Source: an uncultured Clostridia bacterium
GTDB lineage: Bacteria > Bacillota > Clostridia > TANB77 > CAG-508
Reading direction: 5' to 3'
Assembly: GCA_944389715.1 (NCBI GenBank)
Contig: CALXNI010000057.1
Coordinates: 1 to 8,026, forward strand
Length of the DNA stretch: 8,026 bases
Under the pieces are notes generated by a model that worked only from the letters and a program-made list of their open reading frames with translations, was not told the DNA's origin and did no database searches. Every line of letters begins with the position of its first letter. Position 1 is the stretch's first letter. Position numbers and translations under genes: made by a program. Of this stretch, positions 1 through 6,177 are shown one piece after another.

Positions 1-8
1 GGTAAAAA

Positions 9-245
9 ATGGAAATGAGAGATATAAACAATAAACACAATTTTAAAGACGATATTATAGAAATTGAAGTTGGTCCAGATGGTGAGTTCGATGAAAAAAC
101 TGCAAAATTTATATTAGAAAAAGTGCAAGAAACGGTAGATGAAGATATTTGGTATACAGAAGAAGAAGCTAATAGATTGCTATTTAAAATGATTGACGAG
201 ACAAAAAAATGTATAGGATTAGACGTACAAAGCAAGCTAATATAG
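9..245 (+). CDS. small acidic protein, probable antitoxin of the adjacent ParE-type toxin
   Basis: A 78-residue acidic protein that I do not recognise as a named family. It is rich in Asp and Glu, with a probable helical segment around residues 30-45 and a WYTEEEANRLL stretch near residues 48-58, of a kind seen in small antitoxins. Its 3' end overlaps the start of the ParE-like toxin gene by 37 bases in another frame, so the two are probably translationally coupled. The antitoxin role is inferred from that position. The ATG at 9 is chosen because the GGT at 1-3 could be the tail of an AGGAGGT ribosome binding site five bases upstream, but the window edge hides the rest. An upstream start or a longer protein cannot be excluded. 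Confidence 0.6.
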   Translation: MEMRDINNKHNFKDDIIEIEVGPDGEFDEKTAKFILEKVQETVDEDIWYTEEEANRLLFKMIDETKKCIGLDVQSKLI

Positions 246-496
246 ACTTGTACAGGATATATACGTATATATTATTTGATTTAGCAAATCCAATAGCTGC
301 TGATAATTTTATAAGCCGAATTCTAAAATCAATTTCAAATCTAGAATATTTTCCATATATGGGAAAGAAAATTTCAAATTCAAATGTTAGATACATTTAT
401 TTCAAAAATTATTTAATAATCTATTCAGTTAAAAATCAAAACGTTGAGATCCAACGAATATTTCATAAAAGACAAAATTTTAAAAATGTAATTTAA
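209..496 (+). CDS. ParE/RelE-superfamily toxin
   Basis: A 95-residue basic protein with the layout of the ParE/RelE fold. It has an N-terminal strand (MYRIRRTKQA), a helix with a DLYRIYTYI pattern matching the usual 'DL..IYDYI' region, a second helix around residues 30-45 (AADNFISRILKSI), the PYMGKK turn and the RYIYFKNYLIIYSV strand pair, then a C-terminal strand with IQRIFHKRQ. ParE members poison DNA gyrase, while RelE members cleave mRNA on the ribosome. The sequence alone does not decide which applies. The start at 209 lies inside the upstream acidic gene, and the family N-terminus begins exactly there, which supports it. No clear ribosome binding site precedes it, consistent with coupled translation. 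It uses CGA twice and CGT once for Arg, unlike its mostly AGA neighbours, a mild hint of horizontal transfer. Confidence 0.8.
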   Translation: MYRIRRTKQANIDLYRIYTYILFDLANPIAADNFISRILKSISNLEYFPYMGKKISNSNVRYIYFKNYLIIYSVKNQNVEIQRIFHKRQNFKNVI

Positions 497-512
497 AAAT
501 GTAATTTAAAAA
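479..512. repeat. tandem 13-mer at the end of the toxin gene
   Basis: The unit TTTAAAAATGTAA occurs at 479-491 and 492-504, followed by a partial third copy from 505. The toxin stop codon (494-496) lies in the second copy. This looks like a replication-slippage duplication in AT-rich DNA. Confidence 0.7.
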
Positions 513-515
513 ATA

Positions 516-544
516 TATACAAAAATTAACATTTATGCTATACT
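516..544 (+). promoter_or_regulatory. probable promoter of the metallopeptidase gene
   Basis: An extended -10 element (TGCTATACT, hexamer TATACT at 539-544) is preceded at 17 bases by TATACA (516-521), four of six matches to the -35 consensus. The ATG at 578 follows 34 bases downstream, with AAGAGGT at 566-572 as ribosome binding site. Confidence 0.55.
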
Positions 545-577
545 TTTTAATAGTTATTACAAAATAAGAGGTAGTAT

Positions 578-1267
578 ATGGAGAATATTGTTTATATTAT
601 ATTTTTAATTGCAACAATTATATTATTTAAAATTATATTTAAAATAAATTTAAAAAAAGCAAAAAGTATGCAAAAAAATAAAGAAGCAGAAAAAATAACA
701 GATAAATTTCCAGATAATGTTGAAATTGCAAAAGAAATGCTAAGTTTGCTTGGAAATAATGGAGTAAAGATAGAGGAAGCAAAAAATACTCAAACTAGTT
801 TATACATAGCAATAACTAATAAGATTTCAATAGCAGATATGAAAAACAACTATGCAAGAATACAAACTATTGCACATGAGTGCCTGCATTCTTGCCAAGA
901 TAGAACCTTGCTCTTATTTAACTTTATATTCTCAAATATAAATATAATATATTTTTTAGTAATTACAATACTTACAATATTTAAAGTAATAAACAATCAA
1001 ATGCTCCAAATAGCAATACTTATGCTATTTACTTTAATTCAATTTGCTGTAAGAAGCTTTTTAGAAATAGATGCAATGACAAGAGCAAAATATTTAGCAA
1101 AAGAATACATGGAAATAAAAAAATTATGTACAGATGAAGAAAAAGAAAAATTATTAAAAGAATATGATAAAATAAATAAAGTAGGAATTCCGTTTGTGGT
1201 AGACAATTTGTTAACAAGTGGATTAATAAGAGTTTTAATTTATGCGATAATTTCATTAGTTGTGTAA
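578..1267 (+). CDS. membrane zinc metallopeptidase, YugP-like
   Basis: A 229-residue membrane protein. A transmembrane segment at about residues 3-22 is followed by a soluble domain carrying HECLH (residues 100-104), an HExxH zinc site with Cys at the third position. Two hydrophobic segments (about 113-135 and 143-160) follow, then LEIDAMTRAKYL (162-173), whose Glu163/Asp165 resemble the downstream 'E.DA..RA' ligand motif of the YugP-type (Zn_peptidase_2) family, then a charged helix and a C-terminal hydrophobic tail. The order HExxH, membrane segments, ExDA is what I rely on. The substrate is unknown. The gene appears monocistronic: it has its own promoter upstream, and an inverted repeat follows the stop codon. 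The family assignment is from memory of motifs, and divergence from classical YugP is considerable. Confidence 0.65.
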   Translation: MENIVYIIFLIATIILFKIIFKINLKKAKSMQKNKEAEKITDKFPDNVEIAKEMLSLLGNNGVKIEEAKNTQTSLYIAITNKISIADMKNNYARIQTIAHECLHSCQDRTLLLFNFIFSNINIIYFLVITILTIFKVINNQMLQIAILMLFTLIQFAVRSFLEIDAMTRAKYLAKEYMEIKKLCTDEEKEKLLKEYDKINKVGIPFVVDNLLTSGLIRVLIYAIISLVV

Positions 1268-1280
1268 ATTGTAATTTGAA

Positions 1281-1381
1281 TGTGAAGTGAGAAGTGGGAT
1301 GTGGGAAGTGTGGAATCAGGGTAAGCCTTACGTAGTCTATCCCTAAAAGCACACCTCACACTTCGCACCTCTCACATCACA
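1281..1381. repeat. large imperfect inverted repeat (possible MITE-like element or terminator)
   Basis: The left arm at 1281-1312 (starting TGTGAAGTGAGAAGTGGG) and the right arm at 1350-1381 (ending CTCTCACATCACA) are reverse complements at 26 of 32 positions. The left strand is almost pure G/A/T built from repeated GTGAGAAGTG-like units. The central loop holds a smaller palindrome, GTAAGCCTTAC (1321-1331). It separates the metallopeptidase gene from the DUF5662 gene and would fold into a long hairpin in RNA. No T-run follows it, so a classical terminator is not evident. A dispersed mobile repeat is an alternative. Confidence 0.75.
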
Positions 1382-1403
1382 ACAACAAATTCAGGAGGCA
1401 AAA

Positions 1404-1940
1404 ATGCTTAAAAAAATGTGGTTACATTTTAAACTAATAACAAAACATAAATGGATAGTATTTAAACTATGCTCAAAAGTAGGATTAATATGGAGAGGTT
1501 TAGTACATGATTTATCTAAATATAGTCCTACAGAATTTTTTGAGAGTAGCAAATACTATGTAGGGCATAAAAGTCCAATACAGGTTGCAAGGCAAGAACG
1601 CGTTTACTCTGCAGCATGGTTACACCATAAAGGTAGAAATAAACATCACGAAGAGTATTGGTATGATTTTAATGCACCAGTAAAAGCACCTGTTATCCCA
1701 TATAAATATACAGTAGAAATGTTATGCGATAATTTAGCAGCAGGAATTGTATACAAAGGAAAAGACTTTACAAATGATTACCCATTATGGTATTGGAAAA
1801 ATATAAAGAACAAAGATGTATTTCATCCTAAAATGGTAGAATTTTTTGATGATGTTTTTGAAGAAATAAGCAAAAAGGGAATAGATGCAGTATTAAAAAA
1901 AGAAATTCTAAAAGAGAAATATAATAAATATTGTAGATAG
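1404..1940 (+). CDS. DUF5662 family protein (HD-domain-like, function unknown)
   Basis: A 178-residue soluble protein matching the DUF5662 pattern as I remember it: HK...K.C...GL...GL.HDLSKYSP.EF near residues 15-45, then SAAWLHHKGRNKHHEEYW at 69-86. His35-Asp36 of HDLSK, with the cluster His74/His75 and His81/His82, resemble a metal-binding HD-type site, suggesting a hydrolase-like fold. No reaction is established to my knowledge. Conserved aromatic residues (YWYDF, YPLWYW) follow. The ATG at 1404 is supported by a strong AGGAGG at 1393-1398. The gene stands alone between two repeat regions, so context does not indicate a pathway. It contains the only CGC Arg codon seen in the window. Confidence 0.75.
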   Translation: MLKKMWLHFKLITKHKWIVFKLCSKVGLIWRGLVHDLSKYSPTEFFESSKYYVGHKSPIQVARQERVYSAAWLHHKGRNKHHEEYWYDFNAPVKAPVIPYKYTVEMLCDNLAAGIVYKGKDFTNDYPLWYWKNIKNKDVFHPKMVEFFDDVFEEISKKGIDAVLKKEILKEKYNKYCR

Positions 1941-1970
1941 ATTTATAATAAAAATTGTAATTCATTGTTT

Positions 1971-2001
1971 AGAGATTAGAGGTTAGAGGTTGGAGATTAG
2001 A
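1971..2001. repeat. short purine-rich direct repeats
   Basis: A run of AGAGATTAGAGGTTAGAGG-type units (GAGATTAGA at both ends, GGTTAGAGGTT between) on a GA/T-only strand. It resembles in style the left arm of the inverted repeat at 1281 and lies in the gene-free stretch before lepA. Confidence 0.5.
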
Positions 2002-2010
2002 ATTTAAAAA

Positions 2011-2135
2011 TGTAGGGACGGCAATCTGCCGTCCGAAAAATACGAAATTAATTGCAAACGTTGTAGGGGTCGACGTCCCCGGCGACCCGTGTTGAATTAA
2101 TGATTATCGGGCTGTCGATGACGCCAGCCCCTACA
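2011..2135. repeat. GC-rich hairpin repeat cluster
   Basis: The 262-base gap between the DUF5662 gene and lepA holds a GC-rich island in AT-rich DNA. First is a perfect hairpin, GGACGGCA/TGCCGTCC (2016-2023 and 2027-2034, loop ATC). Then a 74-base element follows with outer arms TGTAGGGG (2062-2069) and CCCCTACA (2128-2135). It contains two inner hairpins, GGGTCG/CGACCC (2067-2072 and 2083-2088) and GGGCTG/CAGCCC (2109-2114 and 2125-2130). The inner and outer stems share bases and would compete. TGTAGGG also begins the first hairpin (2011-2017). Elements of this TGTAGGGG...CCCCTACA style are, from memory, common dispersed repeats in Clostridia. No coding content is seen. Confidence 0.75.
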
Positions 2136-2174
2136 CAATAAAGAACCAATTTAATCATACAAATTACAATTTTA

Positions 2175-2180
2175 TATAAT
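2175..2180 (+). promoter_or_regulatory. candidate -10 element before lepA
   Basis: A perfect TATAAT lies 24 bases before the lepA ATG. The matching -35 position (TAATCA, 2152-2157) fits poorly, so this is only a plausible promoter. The ribosome binding site AAAGGAG is at 2192-2198. Confidence 0.4.
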
Positions 2181-2203
2181 AGTTTATAGTAAAGGAGAAA
2201 TTT

Positions 2204-4016
2204 ATGCAAGACAAACAAAAATATATTAGGAATTTTAGTATTATAGCACATATAGACCATGGAAAATCAACTCTTGCGGATAGATTAATAGAAAAAACAG
2301 GACTTCTTTCTTCAAGAGAAATGGAAAGTCAAGTATTAGACAATATGGATTTGGAAAGAGAACGTGGAATTACAATAAAAGCACAAGCTGTAAGGATGCT
2401 ATATAAAGCAAGTGACGGAAATGAATATATATTTAATTTAATAGATACACCAGGACATGTAGATTTTAATTACGAAGTTTCTAAAAGTCTAGCTGCATGT
2501 GAAGGGGCAATTTTAGTAGTAGACGCAAGTCAGGGAGTAGAAGCTCAAACTCTTGCAAATGTATATTTGGCGCTAGATAATAATCTAGAAATTTTGCCAG
2601 TTATAAATAAAGTGGATCTTCCAAATGCAAGACCAGATGAAATAAAAAAAGAGATAGAAGACATAATAGGAATACCAGCTAATTCCGCACCATGTATATC
2701 AGCAAAAACTGGCCTAAATATAGAGGAAGTATTAGAAAGAATAGTTACAGATTTTCCAGCACCAGTAGGAGATGAAACAAAACCTTTAAAATGTTTAATA
2801 TTTGATTCTTTTTATGATAACTACAAAGGAGCATTAAGCTATATTAGAGTGGTAGAGGGGACTGTAAAAACAGGTGACGAGATATTATTTATGGCTACAA
2901 ATAAAAAGTTTGTAGTTTCTGAACTTGGCTACTTAGAACCAGGAACTAGTGTTCCAGCAGATAAATTAAGTGCAGGAGAAGTTCGGATATATTGCAGCAA
3001 GTGTAAAAAATGTATCAGACCTTCATGTTGGAGATACAATAACTAATGCTGAGAATCCTGCAAAACAACCACTTCCAGGGTATAAAAAAGCAAATTCAAT
3101 GGTATACTGTGGGCTATATCCACTAGATGGAGGAGATTACGAAAACTTAAAAACAGCTTTAGAAAAATTAAAATTAAATGATGCAGCACTAGAATATGAA
3201 CCAGAAACATCTATTGCATTAGGTTTTGGATTTAGATGTGGATTCTTGGGACTATTGCATTTAGAAATTGTACAAGAAAGATTAGAAAGAGAATTTGATT
3301 TGAATTTAATTACAACAGCTCCATCAGTTATATATAAAGTACATAAACAAACAGGAGAAGTAATTGAACTATATAACCCTGTTGATTTACCACCCGTACA
3401 AGAAATAAGTTATATAGAAGAACCAATAGTAAAAGCAGAAATTATGCTTCCAAAAGAATTTGTAGGTAATGTAATGGAAATATGCCAAGAAAGAAGAGGT
3501 ACATATTTAGATATGAAATATTTAGACAGTACAAGAGTAACACTTGAATATGAACTTCCATTAAATGAAATAATATATGACTTCTTCGACACATTAAAAT
3601 CAAAAACTAAAGGTTATGCATCATTTGACTACGAATTTAAAGAATATAGAAGGTCAGATTTAGTAAAACTAGATATACATATAAATAACGAACCAGTTGA
3701 TGCTTTATCATTTATTGTACATAAAGATACGGCATATGCAAGAGGTAGAAAAATGGCAGAAAAACTAAAAACTGTAATTCCAAGACAGCTATTTGAAATA
3801 CCAATTCAGGCCGTAGTAGGTGGAAAAATAATTGCAAGAGAAACAATATCTGCATTGAGAAAAGATGTGCTTGCAAAATGTTATGGTGGAGATATTACTA
3901 GAAAGAAAAAACTGCTTGAAAAGCAGAAAAAAGGTAAAAAGAAAATGAGACAAATAGGAAATGTAGAAATACCACAAGAGGCATTTTTAAGCGTATTGAA
4001 ACTAGATGAAGAATAA
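2204..4016 (+). CDS. lepA: elongation factor 4 (LepA) GTPase, with a +1 frame break at 2984
   Basis: LepA is a ribosome-dependent translational GTPase that binds stalled or back-translocated ribosomes. The first frame (2204-2983, 260 codons) carries G1 AHIDHGKST (residues 15-23), RERGITI, G3 DTPGH (81-85), G4 NKVD (135-138) and SAK (166-168). Reading resumes in the +1 frame from GGA at 2985 to TAA at 4014-4016 (343 codons) with the remaining domains, including the LepA-specific KGYASFDYEF and KGKKKMRQIGNVEIPQEAF. The sum is 603 residues, the normal family length. Skipping the C at 2984 restores the conserved AGEVGYIAAS in domain II. Unshifted reading adds 20 codons and stops at 3044-3046. There is no other decay, so this is either a recoded gene or a one-base error, not an old pseudogene. 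The start is set by AAAGGAG and the family N-terminus. Confidence 0.93.
2974..2987 (+). other. candidate +1 recoding site in lepA (GTT CGG A)
   Basis: Zero-frame codons are GCA GGA GAA GTT CGG ATA. Dropping the C at 2984 gives GTT GGA TAT, the conserved Val-Gly-Tyr. A Shine-Dalgarno-like AGGAG (2974-2978) sits five bases before CGG, similar in spacing to the stimulator of the prfB +1 frameshift, although it also encodes the conserved Gly-Glu. The preceding GTT is not a good P-site slipper, since re-pairing at TTC would mismatch. A-site skipping or four-base decoding of CGGA would fit better. Confidence 0.55.
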
Positions 4017-4140
4017 TGTTTTAATGTTGCATGGAAAAGGAAAAAAATATATTTGCTTAATGATATCTATGAACCATATAAAGAAGAATTAAATGCATGG
4101 GGAGCAATCTCATTAAAAGGCAATTTAAATGAATTAAAAT
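4017..4140 (+). other. intergenic stretch with a possible coding remnant
   Basis: Directly after the lepA stop, the same frame stays open for 41 codons to a TAA at 4140-4142. It reads with protein-like composition, for example NDIYEPYKEEL and WGAISLKGN near its end. There is no ATG in that frame; TTG at 4053 is a poor candidate start. It could be the tail of a decayed gene that once preceded rlmB. The LKGN near the end faintly recalls the C-terminus of Mini-ribonuclease III, which often precedes rlmB in Firmicutes, but this is too short to claim. Confidence 0.3.
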
Positions 4141-4180
4141 AAATTAATAATAAGGAGAATTAAGAGTGAAAACGAAAAGA
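4141..4180 (+). repeat. first copy of a 40-base direct repeat of the rlmB start region
   Basis: It matches 4402-4442 almost exactly (AAATTAATAATAAGGAGAAT shared, then TTAA, one G/A change, AGTGAAAA and GAAAAGA with a small indel). This copy has the same AAGGAG and GTG (4167), but the frame ends after ten codons, so it is a dead duplicate of the rlmB translation start. Confidence 0.75.
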
Positions 4181-4186
4181 AAAATA

Positions 4187-4215
4187 TTGTCAATATAACA
4201 AATATATGATATAAT
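4187..4215 (+). promoter_or_regulatory. strong promoter for the 61-residue gene and rlmB
   Basis: TTGTCA (4187-4192), a 17-base spacer and TATAAT (4210-4215) preceded by TG for an extended -10 (TGATATAAT). Transcription would begin near 4222, only just before the ribosome binding site AAGGGAG at 4224-4230, giving a very short leader. rlmB and the deaminase gene lie downstream with no terminator visible between. Confidence 0.75.
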
Positions 4216-4238
4216 ACTATTCAAAGGGAGATGATAAC

Positions 4239-4424
4239 ATGGAAAAAGAAGAGGGCTTAAGCGAATTTATGAAGTTCGCATATAAGTGTAACAAAGTAAA
4301 AGAGTTAGACGAAGCATTTGACGAGTATCCAGTAGAAGAAGTATTTAAAATTGGAAAAGTAGACAAAAACAAAATAGAAGAATACAAAAATAGTTTCTAT
4401 GAAATTAATAATAAGGAGAATTAA
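4239..4424 (+). CDS. small acidic protein of unknown function
   Basis: A 61-residue, highly charged protein (many Glu, Lys and Asp) with no membrane segment and no motif I recognise. A helical, amphipathic character is likely (SEFMKFAYKCNKVKELDEAF). It has a strong promoter, a good ribosome binding site (AAGGGAG at 4224-4230) and an ATG at 4239, so it is probably expressed. The last residues (EINNKEN) are encoded by the second copy of the 40-base direct repeat, which also carries the rlmB ribosome binding site. Its stop is two bases before the rlmB GTG, so the two should be coupled. It contains no Arg. It may be a recent insertion between rlmB and its former upstream neighbour. Confidence 0.6.
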   Translation: MEKEEGLSEFMKFAYKCNKVKELDEAFDEYPVEEVFKIGKVDKNKIEEYKNSFYEINNKEN

Positions 4425-4442
4425 AAGTGAAAAGTGAAAAGA
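4402..4442 (+). repeat. second copy of the 40-base direct repeat, carrying the rlmB start
   Basis: The functional copy of the repeat at 4141. It encodes the end of the 61-residue protein, the AAGGAG (4413-4418) and the GTG start of rlmB. The two copies are offset by 261 bases and enclose the promoter and small gene. Confidence 0.75.
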
Positions 4443-5206
4443 TAAAAGGGAAAAGTACATACAATCAGGAGTTGTCTGACCAAATAGAGGGGAGAAATAG
4501 TGTTATAGAGTTATTAGAGTCTGATAGAGATATTAATAAAATCTTGATTGCTAAAGGAGAAAGACATGGTTCCATTAATAAAATAATTTCAATTGCAAAA
4601 CAAAGAAAAATAGTTATTGCAGAAGTAGAAAGACAAAAGCTAAATGCAATATCTAAAACAGATAACCATCAAGGAGTAATAGCTATTGTTCCTCCATTTA
4701 ATTATTCAAGTGTAGATGATATCTTAAATGAAGCAAAGCAAAAAAAGGAAGATTTATTTATATTAATATTAGATGGAATAGAAGATCCACATAACTTAGG
4801 CTCAATAATTAGAACAGCAGAAACAGCAGGGGTTCATGGAGTTATAATTCCAAAAAGAAGAGCTGCTTCAGTAAATGCTACAGTTTCTAAAGTATCAAGT
4901 GGGGCAGTAGAACACGTAAAAATTGCAAGAGTAAACAATTTAAACGAAACAATAAAATATTTAAAAGAACAAGGATTATGGATTTGCGGAACAGATGGAG
5001 AAGCAAAAACATATTATTACAACCAAGATTTAAAAGGCCCAATTGCAATAGTAATAGGAAGCGAAGGATTTGGAATGAGTAAGCTAGTAAAAGAAAATTG
5101 TGATTTTTTAGTAAAAATTCCAATGAAGGGAAAAATAACATCACTTAATGCTTCTGTATCAGCAGGAATTGTTACTTATGAAGTTGTAAAACAAAGAGAT
5201 TTATAA
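4427..5206 (+). CDS. rlmB: 23S rRNA (guanosine-2'-O-)-methyltransferase RlmB (SpoU/TrmH family)
   Basis: A 259-residue SPOUT methyltransferase that, in characterised RlmB, uses S-adenosylmethionine to methylate the ribose of G2251 (E. coli numbering) in the 50S peptidyl-transferase region. An N-terminal L30e-like substrate-binding domain (about residues 18-95, starting IEGRNSV and ending with HQGVIAIV) is followed by the knotted catalytic domain. Motif 1 is LDGIEDPHNLGSIIRTAE with Asn123 and catalytic Arg129, motif 2 is IVIGSEGFGMS (209-218) and motif 3 is SLNASVSAGI (239-248). Length is typical. The GTG start is chosen for AAGGAG at 4413-4418 with an eight-base spacer. It is coupled to the upstream small gene and followed 34 bases later by the deaminase gene. 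Other TrmH-family 2'-O-methyltransferases are the alternative. Confidence 0.9.
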   Translation: MKSEKIKGKSTYNQELSDQIEGRNSVIELLESDRDINKILIAKGERHGSINKIISIAKQRKIVIAEVERQKLNAISKTDNHQGVIAIVPPFNYSSVDDILNEAKQKKEDLFILILDGIEDPHNLGSIIRTAETAGVHGVIIPKRRAASVNATVSKVSSGAVEHVKIARVNNLNETIKYLKEQGLWICGTDGEAKTYYYNQDLKGPIAIVIGSEGFGMSKLVKENCDFLVKIPMKGKITSLNASVSAGIVTYEVVKQRDL

Positions 5207-5240
5207 ATTATGGACAGCTGTGTTAAAAAGGGAGGAAATT

Positions 5241-5720
5241 ATGAACGAATATATGAAAGTGGCAAATGATTTGGCAGAAAAAAATAATTCAAGTAACTTA
5301 GGTGGACCATTTGGAGCAGTTGTAGTTAAAGATAAACAAATTATAGGCAAGGGAAGTAATTGTGTAGTAGGAAATAATGACCCAACAGCACATGCTGAAA
5401 TAATGGCAATTAGAAATGCATGCATGGAATTAAACACTTTTGACTTAAGAGGTTGTGAGATATATACTAGTTGCTACCCATGTCCAATGTGCTTATCTGC
5501 AATAATTTGGTCAAACATAAAAAAAGTATATTATGGCAATACAAAAGAAGATGTAGCAGAAATTGGGTTTAGAGATGACATGATATATAAATATATAGAG
5601 AATTTATCAAAAAATGATAAAAAAAATAAAGAGATTATAGAAATGATTCCAATAGATAGAGAAGAAACTATTAAGATATTTAATGAATTTAAGAATAAAG
5701 AAGACAAAGTAATTTATTAA
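5241..5720 (+). CDS. guaD: guanine deaminase (GuaD-type, cytidine deaminase fold)
   Basis: A 159-residue zinc deaminase converting guanine to xanthine in purine salvage. The sequence follows Bacillus-type GuaD: GGPFGAVVVKD (residues 21-31), NDPTAHAE (46-53) with zinc ligand His51 and proton-shuttle Glu53, then YTSCYPCPMC (75-84) with ligands Cys81 and Cys84, then the GuaD-like AEIGFRDDMIYKYI and a C-terminal Tyr. The GF.DD.IYK.I region and the C-terminal Tyr favour GuaD over the tRNA adenosine deaminase TadA, which remains the main alternative. ATG 5241 is chosen over an upstream in-frame GTG at 5220 because GGGAGG (5230-5235) is well placed and the family N-terminus fits. It lies just downstream of rlmB, probably in the same transcript. 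No terminator is visible after it. Confidence 0.82.
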   Translation: MNEYMKVANDLAEKNNSSNLGGPFGAVVVKDKQIIGKGSNCVVGNNDPTAHAEIMAIRNACMELNTFDLRGCEIYTSCYPCPMCLSAIIWSNIKKVYYGNTKEDVAEIGFRDDMIYKYIENLSKNDKKNKEIIEMIPIDREETIKIFNEFKNKEDKVIY

Positions 5721-5738
5721 CAAATTTTCCTTTAAATA

Positions 5739-5767
5739 TTGACAAATTAATAATAAAAAGATATACT
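5739..5767 (+). promoter_or_regulatory. strong promoter of rpmF
   Basis: TTGACA (5739-5744), a 17-base spacer and TATACT (5762-5767): near-consensus, as expected for a ribosomal protein gene. The leader of about 60 bases includes a small inverted repeat, AGATAT/ATATCT (5796-5801 and 5806-5811), just upstream of the ribosome binding site. Whether that regulates is unknown. Confidence 0.8.
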
Positions 5768-5835
5768 ATTATAGTTCATAAAAAAATAATAGAATAGATA
5801 TATAGATATCTTTGATTAGCAAGGAGGGAATAATA

Positions 5836-6018
5836 ATGGCACAACCAAAAAGAAGATGGTCAAAACAAAGAACACATTTAAAAAGATCAACATGGAAATT
5901 AGAAAAACCAACTATTGCAACATGTAAGCATTGTGGTGAACCAGTAATGCCACACAGAGTTTGCGATAATTGTGGATATTATGATGGAAAAGAAATAATA
6001 GCAAAAAAAGATGCCTAA
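5836..6018 (+). CDS. rpmF: 50S ribosomal protein bL32
   Basis: A 60-residue basic ribosomal protein of the large subunit. The N-terminus MAQPKRRWSKQRTHLKRSTW is the typical L32 rRNA-binding tail. The C-terminal half carries a zinc ribbon, CKHC (35-38) and CDNC (48-51), so this is the zinc-binding form. ATG 5836 is chosen because AAGGAGGG (5821-5828) precedes it and the family begins MA(V/Q)PKR. An in-frame ATG at 5812 lies upstream of that site and would add eight unlikely residues. It is a single-gene unit with its own promoter and terminator. The usual upstream partner (YceD/DUF177) is absent here. Confidence 0.95.
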   Translation: MAQPKRRWSKQRTHLKRSTWKLEKPTIATCKHCGEPVMPHRVCDNCGYYDGKEIIAKKDA

Positions 6019-6036
6019 ACAAAAGGCATTTTTTTT
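6011..6036 (+). terminator. rho-independent terminator of rpmF
   Basis: Perfect six-base stem ATGCCT/AGGCAT (6011-6016 and 6024-6029), seven-base loop AAACAAA, and a run of eight T from 6029. The rpmF stop codon overlaps the stem and loop, so the hairpin begins in the last codons. Confidence 0.9.
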
Positions 6037-6039
6037 ATG

Positions 6040-6103
6040 AACTTTTTGCTCGGAGCAATTTTTCCCGTTTTTTTGGAAACTTTTCGCTCCGAGCAATTTT
6101 TCC
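6040..6103. repeat. paired 26-base direct repeats with palindromic cores
   Basis: AACTTTTTGCTCGGAGCAAT... (6040-6065) and AACTTTTCGCTCCGAGCAAT... (6078-6103) agree at 24 of 26 positions, both ending ATTTTTCC. Each core is palindromic (GCTCGGAGC and GCTCCGAGC), and the cores are exact reverse complements of each other, so they can also pair across the gap. Each palindrome is followed by five T, so they may act as back-up terminators after rpmF, or be an operator pair or small repeat upstream of the der promoter. Confidence 0.7.
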
Positions 6104-6117
6104 ATAAATTCATTTTC

Positions 6118-6146
6118 TTGACTAAATTGTTTTATTGATATAAAAT
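6118..6146 (+). promoter_or_regulatory. promoter of der
   Basis: TTGACT (6118-6123), a 17-base spacer and TAAAAT (6141-6146), with an overlapping TATAAA at 6139-6144. The der ATG follows 31 bases downstream. Confidence 0.65.
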
Positions 6147-6177
6147 ATCATAAGAATAAATATAAAGGGTGAAAAAA

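Noticed and set aside
1029..1352. Minus-strand open frame of 107 codons across the metallopeptidase end
   Set aside because: Low-complexity Leu/Phe/His composition, no ribosome binding site, antisense to a well supported gene: a shadow frame.
1971..2135. CRISPR array
   Set aside because: Repeats are short, irregular and not separated by uniform spacers; the pattern is hairpins and GA-rich direct repeats.
2970..3046. Independent start of a second lepA part at the ATT/ATG-like codons in the +1 frame
   Set aside because: The first part reads to residue 260 with the conserved sequence continuing across the break without gap or overlap. No ribosome binding site and ATG suited to a separate protein is seen, so one recoded or misread gene is simpler.
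2204..4016. lepA as an old pseudogene
   Set aside because: Apart from one base there are no stops, deletions or loss of conserved residues over 603 codons.
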